A stretch of 64,000 bases of DNA from a marine group bacterium Sva0996 bin134. GTDB taxonomy: Bacteria > Actinomycetota > Acidimicrobiia > Acidimicrobiales > Bin134. Numbering within the stretch: position 1 is the stretch's first letter; every line of letters starts with the position of its first letter. Positions 15,831 through 25,126 of this stretch are shown piece by piece. The notes beneath the pieces are model-generated. The model did no database searches. It saw only the letters and a program-made list of their open reading frames with translations, and had not been told where the DNA came from. Position numbers and translations under genes: made by a program. The DNA is taken from the NCBI GenBank assembly GCA_002239105.1, contig MPNQ01000001.1, forward strand, positions 124,001 through 188,000, written 5' to 3'.

Positions 15831-16963
15831 TCAAGAACCAGTGGTACGCCGTGGAATTCGGTCAGTGGGTGACCGACCAGCCGGTGCTGGCCCGGGTCCA
15901 CGGCCACGACCTGGTGCTGTGGCGCAGCCCCAACGGCACGGTAAACGCCCAGTCCGATCTATGCGTGCACCGGGGCGGCTCGCTGGCCGGCGGCTCGGTG
16001 GTGGGCGACTGCGTGCAGTGCCCCTACCACGGCTGGCGCTATGGCGCCGATGGGGCCTGCGTAGAGATTCCGGCCAACCGACAGGGCCTGCCCATTCCCA
16101 AGAAAGCCCGGGTCGACGCCTATCCCTGCATCGAGCGCTACGGCTTCGTGTGGGTGTTCTTGGGCGATTTGGCGCCCGAGTATCGGCCTCCGGTGCCGGA
16201 ATTGGAAGGACTCGACGAGCACACCGAGGCCAGGGCCGAGGGATACCGAGCGGTCGTCGGCGAGTTCACCTGGCAGGCCAACTACGACCGGGTGCTGGAG
16301 AATGCGGTGGACATTGCCCACACCCCCTTCGTGCACTCCGGCTCGTTCGGCAACAAGGACGAGCCCGAGATCCAAGACTTCGACCTCGACGAAACCCGCG
16401 TCAACGGCCACTTGGCGTCGGTCACCGCCACCGTGGAACTCGAACCGCCCCGCCCATCGGGCATGTGGCGGTTCATCTCCAAGAAGGACCGCCCGCCGGT
16501 GAGCACCACCACCGGGTTCTACCCGCCCAACGTCTCGATGCTCATCGTGCGGCTGCCCATGGGCGAGATCCGCATCTTCACCGCCGCGGTGCCCCGCGAC
16601 GAGCACGTCACCGTCTCTAAGTTCTGCATGCTGCGCACGTTCTTCACCGGGGGCTGGGCCGACAAGAACTCCTACGAGCGCACCATCAAGATCTTCAAGG
16701 AAGACCAGCCGACCGTTGAGGGCCAGCGCCCGGAGCTGCTGCCGTTCGACCTGTCAGCCGAGCTCCACGTCAAGTCCGACTCCATTCAGCTGGCCTACCG
16801 CCGCTGGCGCCAAGAGCAGATCGACAAGGGCTGGGCGCTCGAGACCCCGTCGGACGAGGAGTCCATGCGGGCCGCGGCGGTGATTCCCTCGCCGGCGCGC
16901 GCCGGCGACCCCGAGCTGGCCAACGCCTGGGTGTTCCCCACCGTGGGGGAGGTTGGTTCATGA
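15824..16963 (+). CDS. Rieske non-heme iron oxygenase, PAO/VanA-like
   Basis: 379 residues. The Rieske [2Fe-2S] ligands are Cys47, His49, Cys66 and His69 (CVHRGG, then CPYHGW). The mononuclear iron ligands are Asp163, His166 and His171 in ENAVDIAHTPFVHSGSFGN. That block resembles the single-component oxygenase branch containing VanA, chlorophyllide a oxygenase and pheophorbide a oxygenase. No C-terminal membrane anchor or CxxC is seen, unlike plant PAO. There is no adjacent reductase; electrons must come from elsewhere. Its place between an RCCR-like and a bilin-reductase-like gene suggests ring opening or hydroxylation of a tetrapyrrole. Its TGA overlaps the next ATG. Confidence 0.85.
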   Translation: MLIKNQWYAVEFGQWVTDQPVLARVHGHDLVLWRSPNGTVNAQSDLCVHRGGSLAGGSVVGDCVQCPYHGWRYGADGACVEIPANRQGLPIPKKARVDAYPCIERYGFVWVFLGDLAPEYRPPVPELEGLDEHTEARAEGYRAVVGEFTWQANYDRVLENAVDIAHTPFVHSGSFGNKDEPEIQDFDLDETRVNGHLASVTATVELEPPRPSGMWRFISKKDRPPVSTTTGFYPPNVSMLIVRLPMGEIRIFTAAVPRDEHVTVSKFCMLRTFFTGGWADKNSYERTIKIFKEDQPTVEGQRPELLPFDLSAELHVKSDSIQLAYRRWRQEQIDKGWALETPSDEESMRAAAVIPSPARAGDPELANAWVFPTVGEVGS

Positions 16964-17694
16964 GCCTGTCGGCCGATCTCTGCGTCGGCACGGTGGACGC
17001 CATCGCCGACCGCTTGGAGCTCGATGAGACCGTGAACACCCCGCTGGCCTCGGTTATGGATGGCTCGCCGGTGGGTGCCCATCGGGTGCTGGCCCGCGAC
17101 GGGGTGGCGGAACTGGTGTACGTGGGCATGACGGTGGAGGCCTTCGGGCTGGACAGCCACATGTGCTTCGCCTTCACGCCCGCGGCCAGCCCGGTGCCCC
17201 ACTTCACCGTGGACTCGGTGCTGGCCGGCCCTCACTATGCCTTCCACCTGGATCTGATCCCCCGGGTGGACCCGGGCGCCAACCTGGCCTACATCGACTA
17301 TTGCTACGGCCCCCTCACCGAGGTCCACGACGAGACCATGCAGATCGAGGGACTCACTCCCGCCCACCTTTCGCCCCGCCAGTGGCAGCTCATGTCGGCG
17401 TGGATGTTGGCCCACCGGGCCGACGAGGACGGCTTTCGGTCGGTGTTCGGTGCGGTGGCCTCCTACCGCGACCACTGGCTGGGCCTAGTGGTCGACGGCG
17501 TGCCCGAGTATGCCACCGGAGGGGCCACCGCCGAGCAACTGGCCGATCGCGACGCCCGCAACCGTGCTGCCATCTTCAATCCCGAGGTCGATCCCGTGTG
17601 GGCCCGAGTCGACCAACTGCTCGGCCCCGAGACGAGCGCCGACATCCAGGCCAGCTTGAAGACAGCGGCCCGTTCCCCGTCCACCCTGCAATGA
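16960..17694 (+). CDS. Ferredoxin-dependent bilin reductase/RCCR-fold protein (tentative)
   Basis: 244 residues, coupled to the Rieske gene by ATGA. The middle part, SPVPHFTVDSVLAGPHYAFH then LDLIPRVDPGANLAYID, resembles the central strand block of bilin reductases (PcyA/HY2 fold), where a P-x-F and an FH-x-DL pattern occur. The end, DRDARNRAAIFNPEVDPVWA, recalls their C-terminal N-x-R-x3-F helix. The similarity is weak, and I cannot identify the catalytic Asp/His. If correct, the operon holds two proteins of the open-chain-tetrapyrrole reductase fold. Otherwise it should be listed as an unknown oxidoreductase partner. Confidence 0.5.
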   Translation: MSLSADLCVGTVDAIADRLELDETVNTPLASVMDGSPVGAHRVLARDGVAELVYVGMTVEAFGLDSHMCFAFTPAASPVPHFTVDSVLAGPHYAFHLDLIPRVDPGANLAYIDYCYGPLTEVHDETMQIEGLTPAHLSPRQWQLMSAWMLAHRADEDGFRSVFGAVASYRDHWLGLVVDGVPEYATGGATAEQLADRDARNRAAIFNPEVDPVWARVDQLLGPETSADIQASLKTAARSPSTLQ

Positions 17695-17704
17695 TCGGAT
17701 CACC

Positions 17705-18646
17705 ATGAGCGATACTCAAGCCTCCGAGTGGCAGCAGCGCATCACCGGCGAGTGGTACGGCCTGCCGTCGGTATTCGACGCCGAGGGGAACCACACCGGG
17801 TTCAACAAGGTCAGCCGGGCCAGCGTGTTCGCCGACGGCAAGGTCACCTACTGGATGCAGTGCAACTTCATGAACACCGGCCCGCTTCGCAACCGGTTCG
17901 AGATCAAGGACTTTGAGTTCGGCGTGGACGACCGGGGCAACGACCGCATCTACCAGGGACCCGACTTCTACGGTGCCGGCCACCCCTATGGCTCGCTGGT
18001 GGACTCGCACTACTACGCGCCGGGGTGGCGGGCCGACCTCAACACCATGAACCAGATTCTGCCCGACGGCGTGACCCAGGTGTACTCGTCGCTGCTCTAT
18101 GAGGGCCCCACCATCTTCGCCGTATTCAACGGGGTGTATTTGAACGCCCACGACTACGACACCAACTCCGACACCAAGGCGTGGATCGACGCCCACATCG
18201 AGTCGGAGCGGGAGTTGGCCGCATGGCCCCACACCGTGCCCGACCGCACCGGGGGCACCTGGACCGGAGAGTGCGAGGTGTTCGGCGCCGACCAACAGCC
18301 AAAGGGAACCGTGAGCGTGCGCCTGCGCCACGACCCCATCGACCTGGTGCGCGCCACCCACACTCTGGAGCTATCCGGGGCCATCGACTACTCCCACACC
18401 TACATCCGCACCCGCTCCCACGGCAACCGCTACACCTACGACGGCCCCGACCTCTGGGGCAACGCCATCGCCTACGGCCGCGCCCTCTACACCTCCCAGC
18501 ACCACGTCAGCGAAGCATTCAAAGTCAAAGGCCGCGAGTTCATCATCGACCGCGACTACACCCTGGCCGTAGCCTGGAAGCTCCATTCCGGCGACCGCAT
18601 GACCGACATAGTCTTCGGCCCCCTCACCTTCACCCCCGACGCATAA
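17705..18646 (+). CDS. Two-domain lipocalin-like (DUF3598-type) protein
   Basis: 313 residues made of two similar halves, each beginning G-x-W-x-G (ITGEWYGLPSVFDAEGN; GGTWTGECEVFGAD) and carrying an aromatic-Y-x-GP block (RIYQGPDFYG; YTYDGPDLWG). No signal peptide or membrane segment is present. The pattern resembles calycin/lipocalin barrels of the DUF3598 type. Clear paralogues lie at 25127 and 25783, at the far side of the inserted island. Barrels of this kind often hold hydrophobic ligands; in cyanobacteria, CpcS/CpcT lipocalins hold bilins. It is last gene of the RCCR-Rieske operon, so ligand handling for linear tetrapyrroles is a natural guess. Confidence 0.6.
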   Translation: MSDTQASEWQQRITGEWYGLPSVFDAEGNHTGFNKVSRASVFADGKVTYWMQCNFMNTGPLRNRFEIKDFEFGVDDRGNDRIYQGPDFYGAGHPYGSLVDSHYYAPGWRADLNTMNQILPDGVTQVYSSLLYEGPTIFAVFNGVYLNAHDYDTNSDTKAWIDAHIESERELAAWPHTVPDRTGGTWTGECEVFGADQQPKGTVSVRLRHDPIDLVRATHTLELSGAIDYSHTYIRTRSHGNRYTYDGPDLWGNAIAYGRALYTSQHHVSEAFKVKGREFIIDRDYTLAVAWKLHSGDRMTDIVFGPLTFTPDA

Positions 18647-18710
18647 CACCGAAACCTGAGCCTTCCTGTAATTCCGGGGAAGATCAGAACGAGGACTACG
18701 TTGGAAAGTT

Positions 18711-21700
18711 GTGGGTAACCTGCGGTATCACCCCGTTGTAGGGGATGCGGACCGAGAAATAGACACGGTGCGGCCGGACCGGCTGCTAATCATTGGCGAA
18801 CGTGTGCCGGACTCCGTCTCGGTTGCTGCGGCTGCACGTCGGCGCGATGTGGCCGAAGTTCAGCTGCCGACGGGCGTGTACATATTCGATGACGGGACGC
18901 GAAACGAGGTCATGGTCGTCACCGATGGCACAGCCGCGGCGACTTCAGCCAACATAGATTGGGCTGAGGAGTCGCATCCGCTTCGCTCTGCGTATGACTG
19001 GTTGGGTGTCTGGTGGGATGACGCGGAGATAGTTCCCCAACCGCTGTTCGACATCGACTCGTCTGCGGTAATGCGAGGCGCTGGCCAAGAGGTGGTCGTG
19101 CGCCGACGAGACTTCGATCGAGGCAAGTGGTGGTACCAGGTCCGCAGCGATGGTCGCACCTTCACAGCCTCTGAGGCCGGCCTCCAGTTTCCTGAGATCG
19201 ATGATAATCCATACTTGTGGGTCACTCAGCCGCCTTCGCCCACAGATCGCTTCGCGGCCACCCTCACGCGGGCGAGGCTCCGAGAGCAACTCACCGACAC
19301 GGTCTATTCGTTTCGCGCAACCAAGACGATCTTCCGCGCCTATCAGTTCCGTCCTGTCATCCGACTCCTGGAAACCGGCGAACTTCGGCTCCTGATCGCT
19401 GATGAGGTCGGCCTTGGAAAAACCATCGAAGCCGGGCTTGTTTGGACCGAGCTTGATGCACGAAAGCAGGCGGACCGAGTTCTCGTTGTCTGCCCTTCGA
19501 TGCTTGTTCCGAAATGGCGTGCGGAGATGCGGGAACGCTTCGACTACGAGATGGTTGAACTTGATCGAACTCAACTCGATGAGATGTTGGAGCGGGTCTA
19601 CGAAGACCGATTGCCACAGCGGTTCGCGGGCATTTGCAGTCTCGAACGCTTACGGGTCTGGAATGGGCTCGAAGGATTCAACGAACTTGCCCCACGTTTC
19701 GACCTTGTGATCGTCGATGAAGCGCATGTATTCCGCAATTCGGAGACGAGGAGCCACGCCCTCGGCGTGCTGTTGTCCGAGTGGGCAGACGCCTTGATCT
19801 TCTTGTCGGCAACTCCGTTGAACCTGGGCAACGACGACTTGTTCAGCCTGTTGCAGCTTCTCGCTCCTGGGGAGTTCGACAACCATCATGTCCTTGAACA
19901 GCGCCTTGAGCCCAATGCCGTGCTGCACGAAGTGAGCGCCAGCTTCTTTGACCAGGACATGACCAATGCCGACCGGCTTCGCAAGTTGAAGGCTATCGAG
20001 TCGCTGGACTTTGGCCCCGCAGTTGCAGGGCGGCCCGAATACCGAGAGCTGACGTCGCTACTTGAAAGCGATGCGCTGTTGCCCGCACAGATCGCCCAGG
20101 CAAAGCGTCTGATCGCCCAGCTCCACGCGCTGTCCGCTGTTGTGACTCGAACCCGCAAAGTCGAAGTGCAAGAGAAGAAGGCAGTGAGGGAGGCAATTCC
20201 AATTCCCGTGACGATGACGGATGCAGAGGCCGAGTTCTACAACGCATTTGAACGGTGGCAATTTGATAGGGCCGAGGAATTGGGCCTGCCAGCGGGATTT
20301 GTGACCCAGATGCCGCGTCGACTTGCCAGTACATGCCTTCCGGCAGCCAGAGATCAGGTACTGAGTTGGTGGGAGGAGAACTGGGACGAGGAACTAGATG
20401 AAATTGACGAGGACGCCTTTTGGGACTTGACGGAACCCCCAGCTGAGGTTATTGAACTGGCACGGAGTCTGGGCGATGTAGACACCAAATTCGACGCCTT
20501 TGTAAAGGCGATGCGCCCCATCATCGATGGAGGACGTCGGGCGCTCGTGTTCACCTTCTCTCGCCGAGCGCTTCAGTATCTCAGCGACCGGATGAGTGAG
20601 GAATTCCGTATTGCAGTCATGCATGGCGGAGTCGACCGGGATACTCGGCACGAGATCATGCGGCGATTCCGCGACCATGACTTCGACGTCCTGCTGGCAA
20701 GTCGCGTAGCGAGCGAGGGCCTCGACTTCGAGTTCTGCTCGGCGGTAGTCAACTACGACCTCCCATGGAATCCGATGGAAGTCGAGCAACGGATCGGCCG
20801 TGTCGACCGCTTCGGCCAGACCGAGGAGAAGATCCTCGTATTGAACTTTCACACCCCCGGGACAATCGAGACAGACATTATCGAGCGGGTTCATCAGCGT
20901 ATCGGCGTCTTCAAGGACTCAATCGGCGAACTTGAACCGATTCTCCAGTCGAAGATGAGCGACCTTCGCCGCGACATGTTCGACTTCTCGCTGTCCGAAG
21001 AGGAGCGCACACGCAGGTTCGAAGAAACCCTGGCGGCAATTGAAGGGCAACGCCTGGCAATCGACGACGTCGAAGCGGCATCCTCCTACTTGTCGTCAAC
21101 CGACTCTGCGGAAATCGACGGTCTTGAGGAAGACCTCGAGTCGACTGGGAGGTATATCGGCCAGCCTGAGCTGGTCCTCCTGCTGCGCGATTGGGCGGCA
21201 TACACACCTGGGGCCTACTGCGAGGTCGACGAAAGCGGCACCCTTCTGATCTTTCGCGGAACCCCGGCAATGGAACCCCAGCTCCTGAGTCTCCAAACAG
21301 CAGGCGAGCGATCGCGAACAGAAATAGACCAACTGGCCAAAGCCATGCAGGACGAGCGAGAACTAGTGCTTTGCCTCGACCCGGAGCGCGCTCGAAAGTC
21401 CGGACACCAACTCCTCTCGGCGAACAGTCCGATGGTGCGAGCAGCTCTCCGGGTACCGGGGTCAGTTCAACCTCGATTCGGCCACCTAAGGGTTCAAAGC
21501 AGCGCCGTAGCACCGGGCTCGTACCTCGTCCTCGTGGCTGTGGCCCGATGGGTAGGGCTTCGACCCTCGGTCGAGTTCTGGACGGCAGCAGTCGACCTAG
21601 AAACCTGCGCCGTGACGAACCAGGACGTGGGATCGACCATCTTGGCAGGACTTGCAGAGGCTCGTTTGGGAGAGCAAGAAGTGAGTCCAGAAGTGGACCT

Positions 21701-22028
21701 CAATGCTCACTTGAGGGAGGCCGAAAGCGCGCTTCGTCGCCGGCAAGAGGAGGAGTCCGACCGTCGCGAAGCCATGAACCGTGCGCTTGTTGAGTCTCGG
21801 CGTATCAGCCTGCGGGAGACGCACGCCCGCAAGATTGCTCAGATTGAACGACGTATTGCGACGATGAAGGAAGGGGGAACCACTGATTGGATCCACCTAT
21901 TCGAATCGCAACTAGGGAAACAGGACCGGCTGCTTCGAGAAGCCGAGGAGAAACTAGAACAAAGTCTTGATGGCCGCATGGACGTGGAGAACATTGCAAT
22001 CTGCGTGGCGGAAGTGACTCCCGAATGA
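18711..22028 (+). CDS. RapA/DrmD-like SNF2 helicase-family ATPase
   Basis: 1105 residues from GTG 18711. The SNF2 core has Walker A at about residue 228 (LLIADEVGLGKTIEAGLVW), DEAH at about 333 (LVIVDEAHVFRNSETRSHAL), LIFLSATPLNLGNDDLFSLL, and the helicase C motifs VLLASRVASEGLDFE and NPMEVEQRIGRVDRFGQTE. GLGKTIEAGL and the RIGRVDRFGQ ending point to the RapA branch, which also includes DISARM DrmD. The C-terminal 300 residues end in a long charged coiled coil. It overlaps the next gene by 4 nt. G+C is visibly lower than in flanking genes. The RapA branch acts on stalled RNA polymerase; a defence role is the alternative. Confidence 0.85.
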   Translation: MGNLRYHPVVGDADREIDTVRPDRLLIIGERVPDSVSVAAAARRRDVAEVQLPTGVYIFDDGTRNEVMVVTDGTAAATSANIDWAEESHPLRSAYDWLGVWWDDAEIVPQPLFDIDSSAVMRGAGQEVVVRRRDFDRGKWWYQVRSDGRTFTASEAGLQFPEIDDNPYLWVTQPPSPTDRFAATLTRARLREQLTDTVYSFRATKTIFRAYQFRPVIRLLETGELRLLIADEVGLGKTIEAGLVWTELDARKQADRVLVVCPSMLVPKWRAEMRERFDYEMVELDRTQLDEMLERVYEDRLPQRFAGICSLERLRVWNGLEGFNELAPRFDLVIVDEAHVFRNSETRSHALGVLLSEWADALIFLSATPLNLGNDDLFSLLQLLAPGEFDNHHVLEQRLEPNAVLHEVSASFFDQDMTNADRLRKLKAIESLDFGPAVAGRPEYRELTSLLESDALLPAQIAQAKRLIAQLHALSAVVTRTRKVEVQEKKAVREAIPIPVTMTDAEAEFYNAFERWQFDRAEELGLPAGFVTQMPRRLASTCLPAARDQVLSWWEENWDEELDEIDEDAFWDLTEPPAEVIELARSLGDVDTKFDAFVKAMRPIIDGGRRALVFTFSRRALQYLSDRMSEEFRIAVMHGGVDRDTRHEIMRRFRDHDFDVLLASRVASEGLDFEFCSAVVNYDLPWNPMEVEQRIGRVDRFGQTEEKILVLNFHTPGTIETDIIERVHQRIGVFKDSIGELEPILQSKMSDLRRDMFDFSLSEEERTRRFEETLAAIEGQRLAIDDVEAASSYLSSTDSAEIDGLEEDLESTGRYIGQPELVLLLRDWAAYTPGAYCEVDESGTLLIFRGTPAMEPQLLSLQTAGERSRTEIDQLAKAMQDERELVLCLDPERARKSGHQLLSANSPMVRAALRVPGSVQPRFGHLRVQSSAVAPGSYLVLVAVARWVGLRPSVEFWTAAVDLETCAVTNQDVGSTILAGLAEARLGEQEVSPEVDLNAHLREAESALRRRQEEESDRREAMNRALVESRRISLRETHARKIAQIERRIATMKEGGTTDWIHLFESQLGKQDRLLREAEEKLEQSLDGRMDVENIAICVAEVTPE

Positions 22029-24055
22029 CCGAGAACAAGCTTGATCCGGCCCGCCAAGCTGTGCTTGACGCTGAGCGCGCCATCAACGAGCAATACCAGG
22101 ACGAGATCAGGCGGCTACTTGCAAGGCAACCTGGGCTCATCAAGCAAGTAGCAATCACCCAAAGCCAGCAGTGGACTGAGTCATCGCTTCCTCGCCCAGA
22201 AATTGATAGCACTGCGACCACCGCGATTATCGGCCGGGTAGCGCTCAATAGGGATCATCCATACTCCGACGACCTGGGCCAGACCTTCTACATCGCAGGC
22301 TGGCGCATCAAGAATGACGGTCTTGAGACGGTCAACTGGGCCGCACCAGTCGCCAGCTTGTTCTTTGAAGGGCGTTCCTCGGTGTACCCGATTGCCTCCT
22401 CTCTAAGGGGGCGGCGAACATTCGTACAGCGCCGCGACGACCTAATCGACTACTCCGACGAGATCGAGCACGACACCTCTGCCGACCCATTCAAGAGTTT
22501 GACGCGCCACCTAGAGATCCCAGCAGCGCCAACACGACACAGCCCGATATCGGAACCCGACGAGAAAAGGTACAAATCGACGGGTCCCCATCCGGCCGAT
22601 CGCCATGAAACGCCGACCATTGAACCTGGCGGCCAACTTGTAGCTGCGTCCTTCGCAGTGGACAAAGGCCGATTTGCGGGTATTCGCGCAGCCGACGCGG
22701 TGGCAAGGGTCGTTCAGGAACCGAAACGAGGCCGCATGGGGCCAGTTCTGCCAACCATGCAACCAGACCAGTACCGGCATGTATCTGCCCCCAGCGACCG
22801 TGGGCTCATAGTCCAAGGACAGCCAGGAACGGGCAAGACGGTCATTGCGTTACATCGAGCCATCTACCTCTCGAGTCAGGAGCGCGGCTCCAACCGAATC
22901 GCGCGCCTCGCGATTATCGGCCCGTCTGAAGGCTATACCGAATATGTGAGGCCGATCCTTGACGAGTTGTCGGAACCAGGCGCCACGATCGATGTCTTCA
23001 GCCTTCCGGACCTGCTGCGGTCGATTTCTGGGCTCAGCTCTTTTCCAATATACGGACCCATCAGCCAGATTGAGTGTTCGTGGGAACTTGGTAGGGTGAT
23101 CGACAAGTTCGTCAGGGCCATGGCCCAACGCCCCAAGTCGGGACGAATCTACCCTCGCGTTCGCCAAGTGGTCGAGGCCTTGAAGCGGGCCAACGAGTCT
23201 GAAGTAGCCGATGCGGAGGTTCTGGCCTGGATCCGAGCTCTGCCCAACTGGAATGAGGTCTTGGCGCAGATTCGCTATCTGCCAATGCTCGCCACCATTG
23301 CCTTAGCACTTGATCCTCGACCGGTCAGTGAACGGTTCAGCCATCTTATTGTTGACGAAGCACAAGACATCCGGCCCTTGGAATGGCGCATCATCACCAC
23401 CTCTTTGCTAGAGCCTGGTGGCTCCCTCTCGCTGTTCGGGGACGTGAACCAGCGACGGTCGGACTGGACGGCTCTATCTTGGCACCAGCTGGCAGTTGAC
23501 CTTGAGATGACCGACGAACATGGCCGATTTCTCGTACAAGAACTTGGGAAGGGGTTTCGTTCGTCGAAACAGATACTCAGGTTCGCCAACCAGTTGCTGC
23601 CTCGAGGCAAGAGGAATGAGCATGCGCTTCAAGACGGGCCAAAGCCCACGGTATTGAAGGTATCTCCAGACAGCCTCATTACCGCTGCCGTCGATTCAGC
23701 TATCGAGCTCACGAGCCGCCACTTAGGAGTCGTGGCGGTTATCTGTGCTGAGCCGAGGCCAGTGTGGCTGGAGTTCAGGAGGCGAGCCTGGACTCGGGGC
23801 AGAAACCAGCACAACTGGACACTGGACGACGCTACTGTCGTAGCCCTTCGCCACGATCAGGCACGCGGCCTCGAGTTCGATGCCGTCGTCGTTGTAGAGC
23901 CAGGGGCGTTTCCAACGACAGAGACTCTGAACGATACGACCACAGAGAACGTGGGAAGGCACGGGGTGCTTTACACAAGCCTCACTAGGGCCAACAAAGA
24001 GCTCACAGTCGTCCACTCCCAGCGGCTCCCACGACATCTCCGCCCTCCGCGTTGA
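22025..24055 (+). CDS. HelD-like superfamily I ATPase
   Basis: 676 residues. A short N-terminal coiled coil (about 8-45) is followed by a block like HelD, DLGQTFYIAGWRI, then ETVNWAAPVASLFFEG and RRTFVQRRDD. Walker A is at about residue 264 (VQGQPGTGKTVIALHRA), motif II at about 443 (IVDEAQDIRPLEWR), then LFGDVNQRR, FRSSKQILRFANQLLP and QARGLEFDAVVVVEPG. HelD/HelR ATPases remove RNA polymerase from DNA, and some protect it from rifampicin. It is translationally coupled to the RapA-like gene, so two ATPases whose relatives both act on RNA polymerase are made together. A plain UvrD-type repair helicase cannot be excluded. Confidence 0.72.
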   Translation: MTENKLDPARQAVLDAERAINEQYQDEIRRLLARQPGLIKQVAITQSQQWTESSLPRPEIDSTATTAIIGRVALNRDHPYSDDLGQTFYIAGWRIKNDGLETVNWAAPVASLFFEGRSSVYPIASSLRGRRTFVQRRDDLIDYSDEIEHDTSADPFKSLTRHLEIPAAPTRHSPISEPDEKRYKSTGPHPADRHETPTIEPGGQLVAASFAVDKGRFAGIRAADAVARVVQEPKRGRMGPVLPTMQPDQYRHVSAPSDRGLIVQGQPGTGKTVIALHRAIYLSSQERGSNRIARLAIIGPSEGYTEYVRPILDELSEPGATIDVFSLPDLLRSISGLSSFPIYGPISQIECSWELGRVIDKFVRAMAQRPKSGRIYPRVRQVVEALKRANESEVADAEVLAWIRALPNWNEVLAQIRYLPMLATIALALDPRPVSERFSHLIVDEAQDIRPLEWRIITTSLLEPGGSLSLFGDVNQRRSDWTALSWHQLAVDLEMTDEHGRFLVQELGKGFRSSKQILRFANQLLPRGKRNEHALQDGPKPTVLKVSPDSLITAAVDSAIELTSRHLGVVAVICAEPRPVWLEFRRRAWTRGRNQHNWTLDDATVVALRHDQARGLEFDAVVVVEPGAFPTTETLNDTTTENVGRHGVLYTSLTRANKELTVVHSQRLPRHLRPPR

Positions 24056-24363
24056 TCGCGCTAGTTGGAGGTCCACCAACCTCGATGTAGAGGAAGGTAG
24101 ACGCGGAAAAGGAAGATGGAGTGACAGTGTGTTGGTAGAACTAAAGAGTGCTTTGGGTGATCTCCAGTCCCGGTTCTCGGACTCGTTGTCAATCACCTGG
24201 CCGGGGCCATTGACCGAGCACCGACAACGATCGCTCGTGGTAGCCGAGGTATTCGGCGAAATCGGTACTGGTGGCTCCGTCCAAGACTGACGGAGGTCGT
24301 TGATAGTCGGGGTCTCTCGTGAGGGAAAGATCCTTTGGATGGGAGAGAGCAGCTTTGCAACAG
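24056..24363. other. Gap inside the island, no clear gene
   Basis: 308 bp between the convergent HelD-like and NYN genes. A 78-codon minus-strand frame (24189-24425) overlaps the NYN 3' end but has no recognisable features. No convincing hairpin-plus-T-run terminator was seen. It may be decayed coding DNA or the island's 3' flank. Confidence 0.4.
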
Positions 24364-24996
24364 CTATGACGAATAGGGGAAGTAGTCGGTGTCGTCGCGT
24401 ATGAGGTCGAACTGACTCTTGTCAAGACAATGGTTCCAGATATTGCGACCGGGGAGCCTCAGCTGGCCGCGGGGAGACTTCGGTATCCACCAGGTGGCGG
24501 TCTCGACACGCTTTCCCACATGCACTGCGTCCTCCAATGCAGGACCGAAATCGGAATCAGCAGAGGCGATGATCGCGACGTCATAGGCGTTGTTTCGAGC
24601 GCCTACGGAGATGTCCAAGGCCATCATCACATCCACTCCCTTTTCCTTCGCTATCCAATCGGATTCATGGCCCGGCTCTGAGGCCCGGTGGTACTTCAGA
24701 GGTCGAGTGCGGACCGTGACGCCAGGCATCTGTCCCCAGACTGCCACCTGTCGGTCAAATGACCGGCTGAGTTTCACCCCACTGCGGCTGTCGGGCTGGC
24801 CGCGGTACACCCGGACTCCGGCCAGAACGCGATGAGGATCCTTGATCCTGCCGAGATCGCAGAGCAGCTCGCCGAGGCGGAGAGGATGAATGCTGCCTAG
24901 TGGTGATGGGGCTTCGTCCGAAGGGAAGAACAGGTCGCGGGCACTGTGGTAGACGTTCTGGTAGTCGATGAAAACGACAACTCGGGTGTCAGGCAT
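24364..24996 (-). CDS. NYN-domain (PIN-like) nuclease
   Basis: 210 residues from ATG 24996 (MPDTRVVVFIDYQNVYHSAR); the frame is open to 25101, but upstream residues are not family-like. Acidic active-site positions are the Asp in FIDYQNVY, the Asp pair region in KGVDVMMALDISVG and the SADSDF motif (VAIIASADSDFGPALEDA). NYN/LabA proteins are metal-dependent RNases. It converges on the HelD-like gene and shares the island's lower G+C. With two RNA-polymerase-type ATPases it would add RNA cleavage to the module, if the three genes belong together, which is inferred only from position and composition. Confidence 0.85.
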   Translation of the reverse strand: MPDTRVVVFIDYQNVYHSARDLFFPSDEAPSPLGSIHPLRLGELLCDLGRIKDPHRVLAGVRVYRGQPDSRSGVKLSRSFDRQVAVWGQMPGVTVRTRPLKYHRASEPGHESDWIAKEKGVDVMMALDISVGARNNAYDVAIIASADSDFGPALEDAVHVGKRVETATWWIPKSPRGQLRLPGRNIWNHCLDKSQFDLIRDDTDYFPYSS

Positions 24997-25126
24997 CGCA
25001 ACATAGGCCTTTAAACGATAAACCCCCGCCATGCCCTGCGGAGCAGGCCAGACGGGGAAGATTGGCATCACCCTATCTACAAATGCGGCTCCTTTCAACA
25101 CTCATGTGGAAATTGCATCCCGGTGC

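Noticed and set aside
14849-15907. N-terminal extension of the CitE-like frame
   Set aside because: It runs antisense through the RCCR-like gene. The family N-terminus begins exactly at ATG 14848.
14960-18646. RCCR-Rieske operon read as heme or phycobilin biosynthesis
   Set aside because: No heme oxygenase, phycobiliprotein or photosynthesis genes are present. Co-regulation with importers and CoA-linked lyases fits catabolism better, though bilins remain possible substrates.
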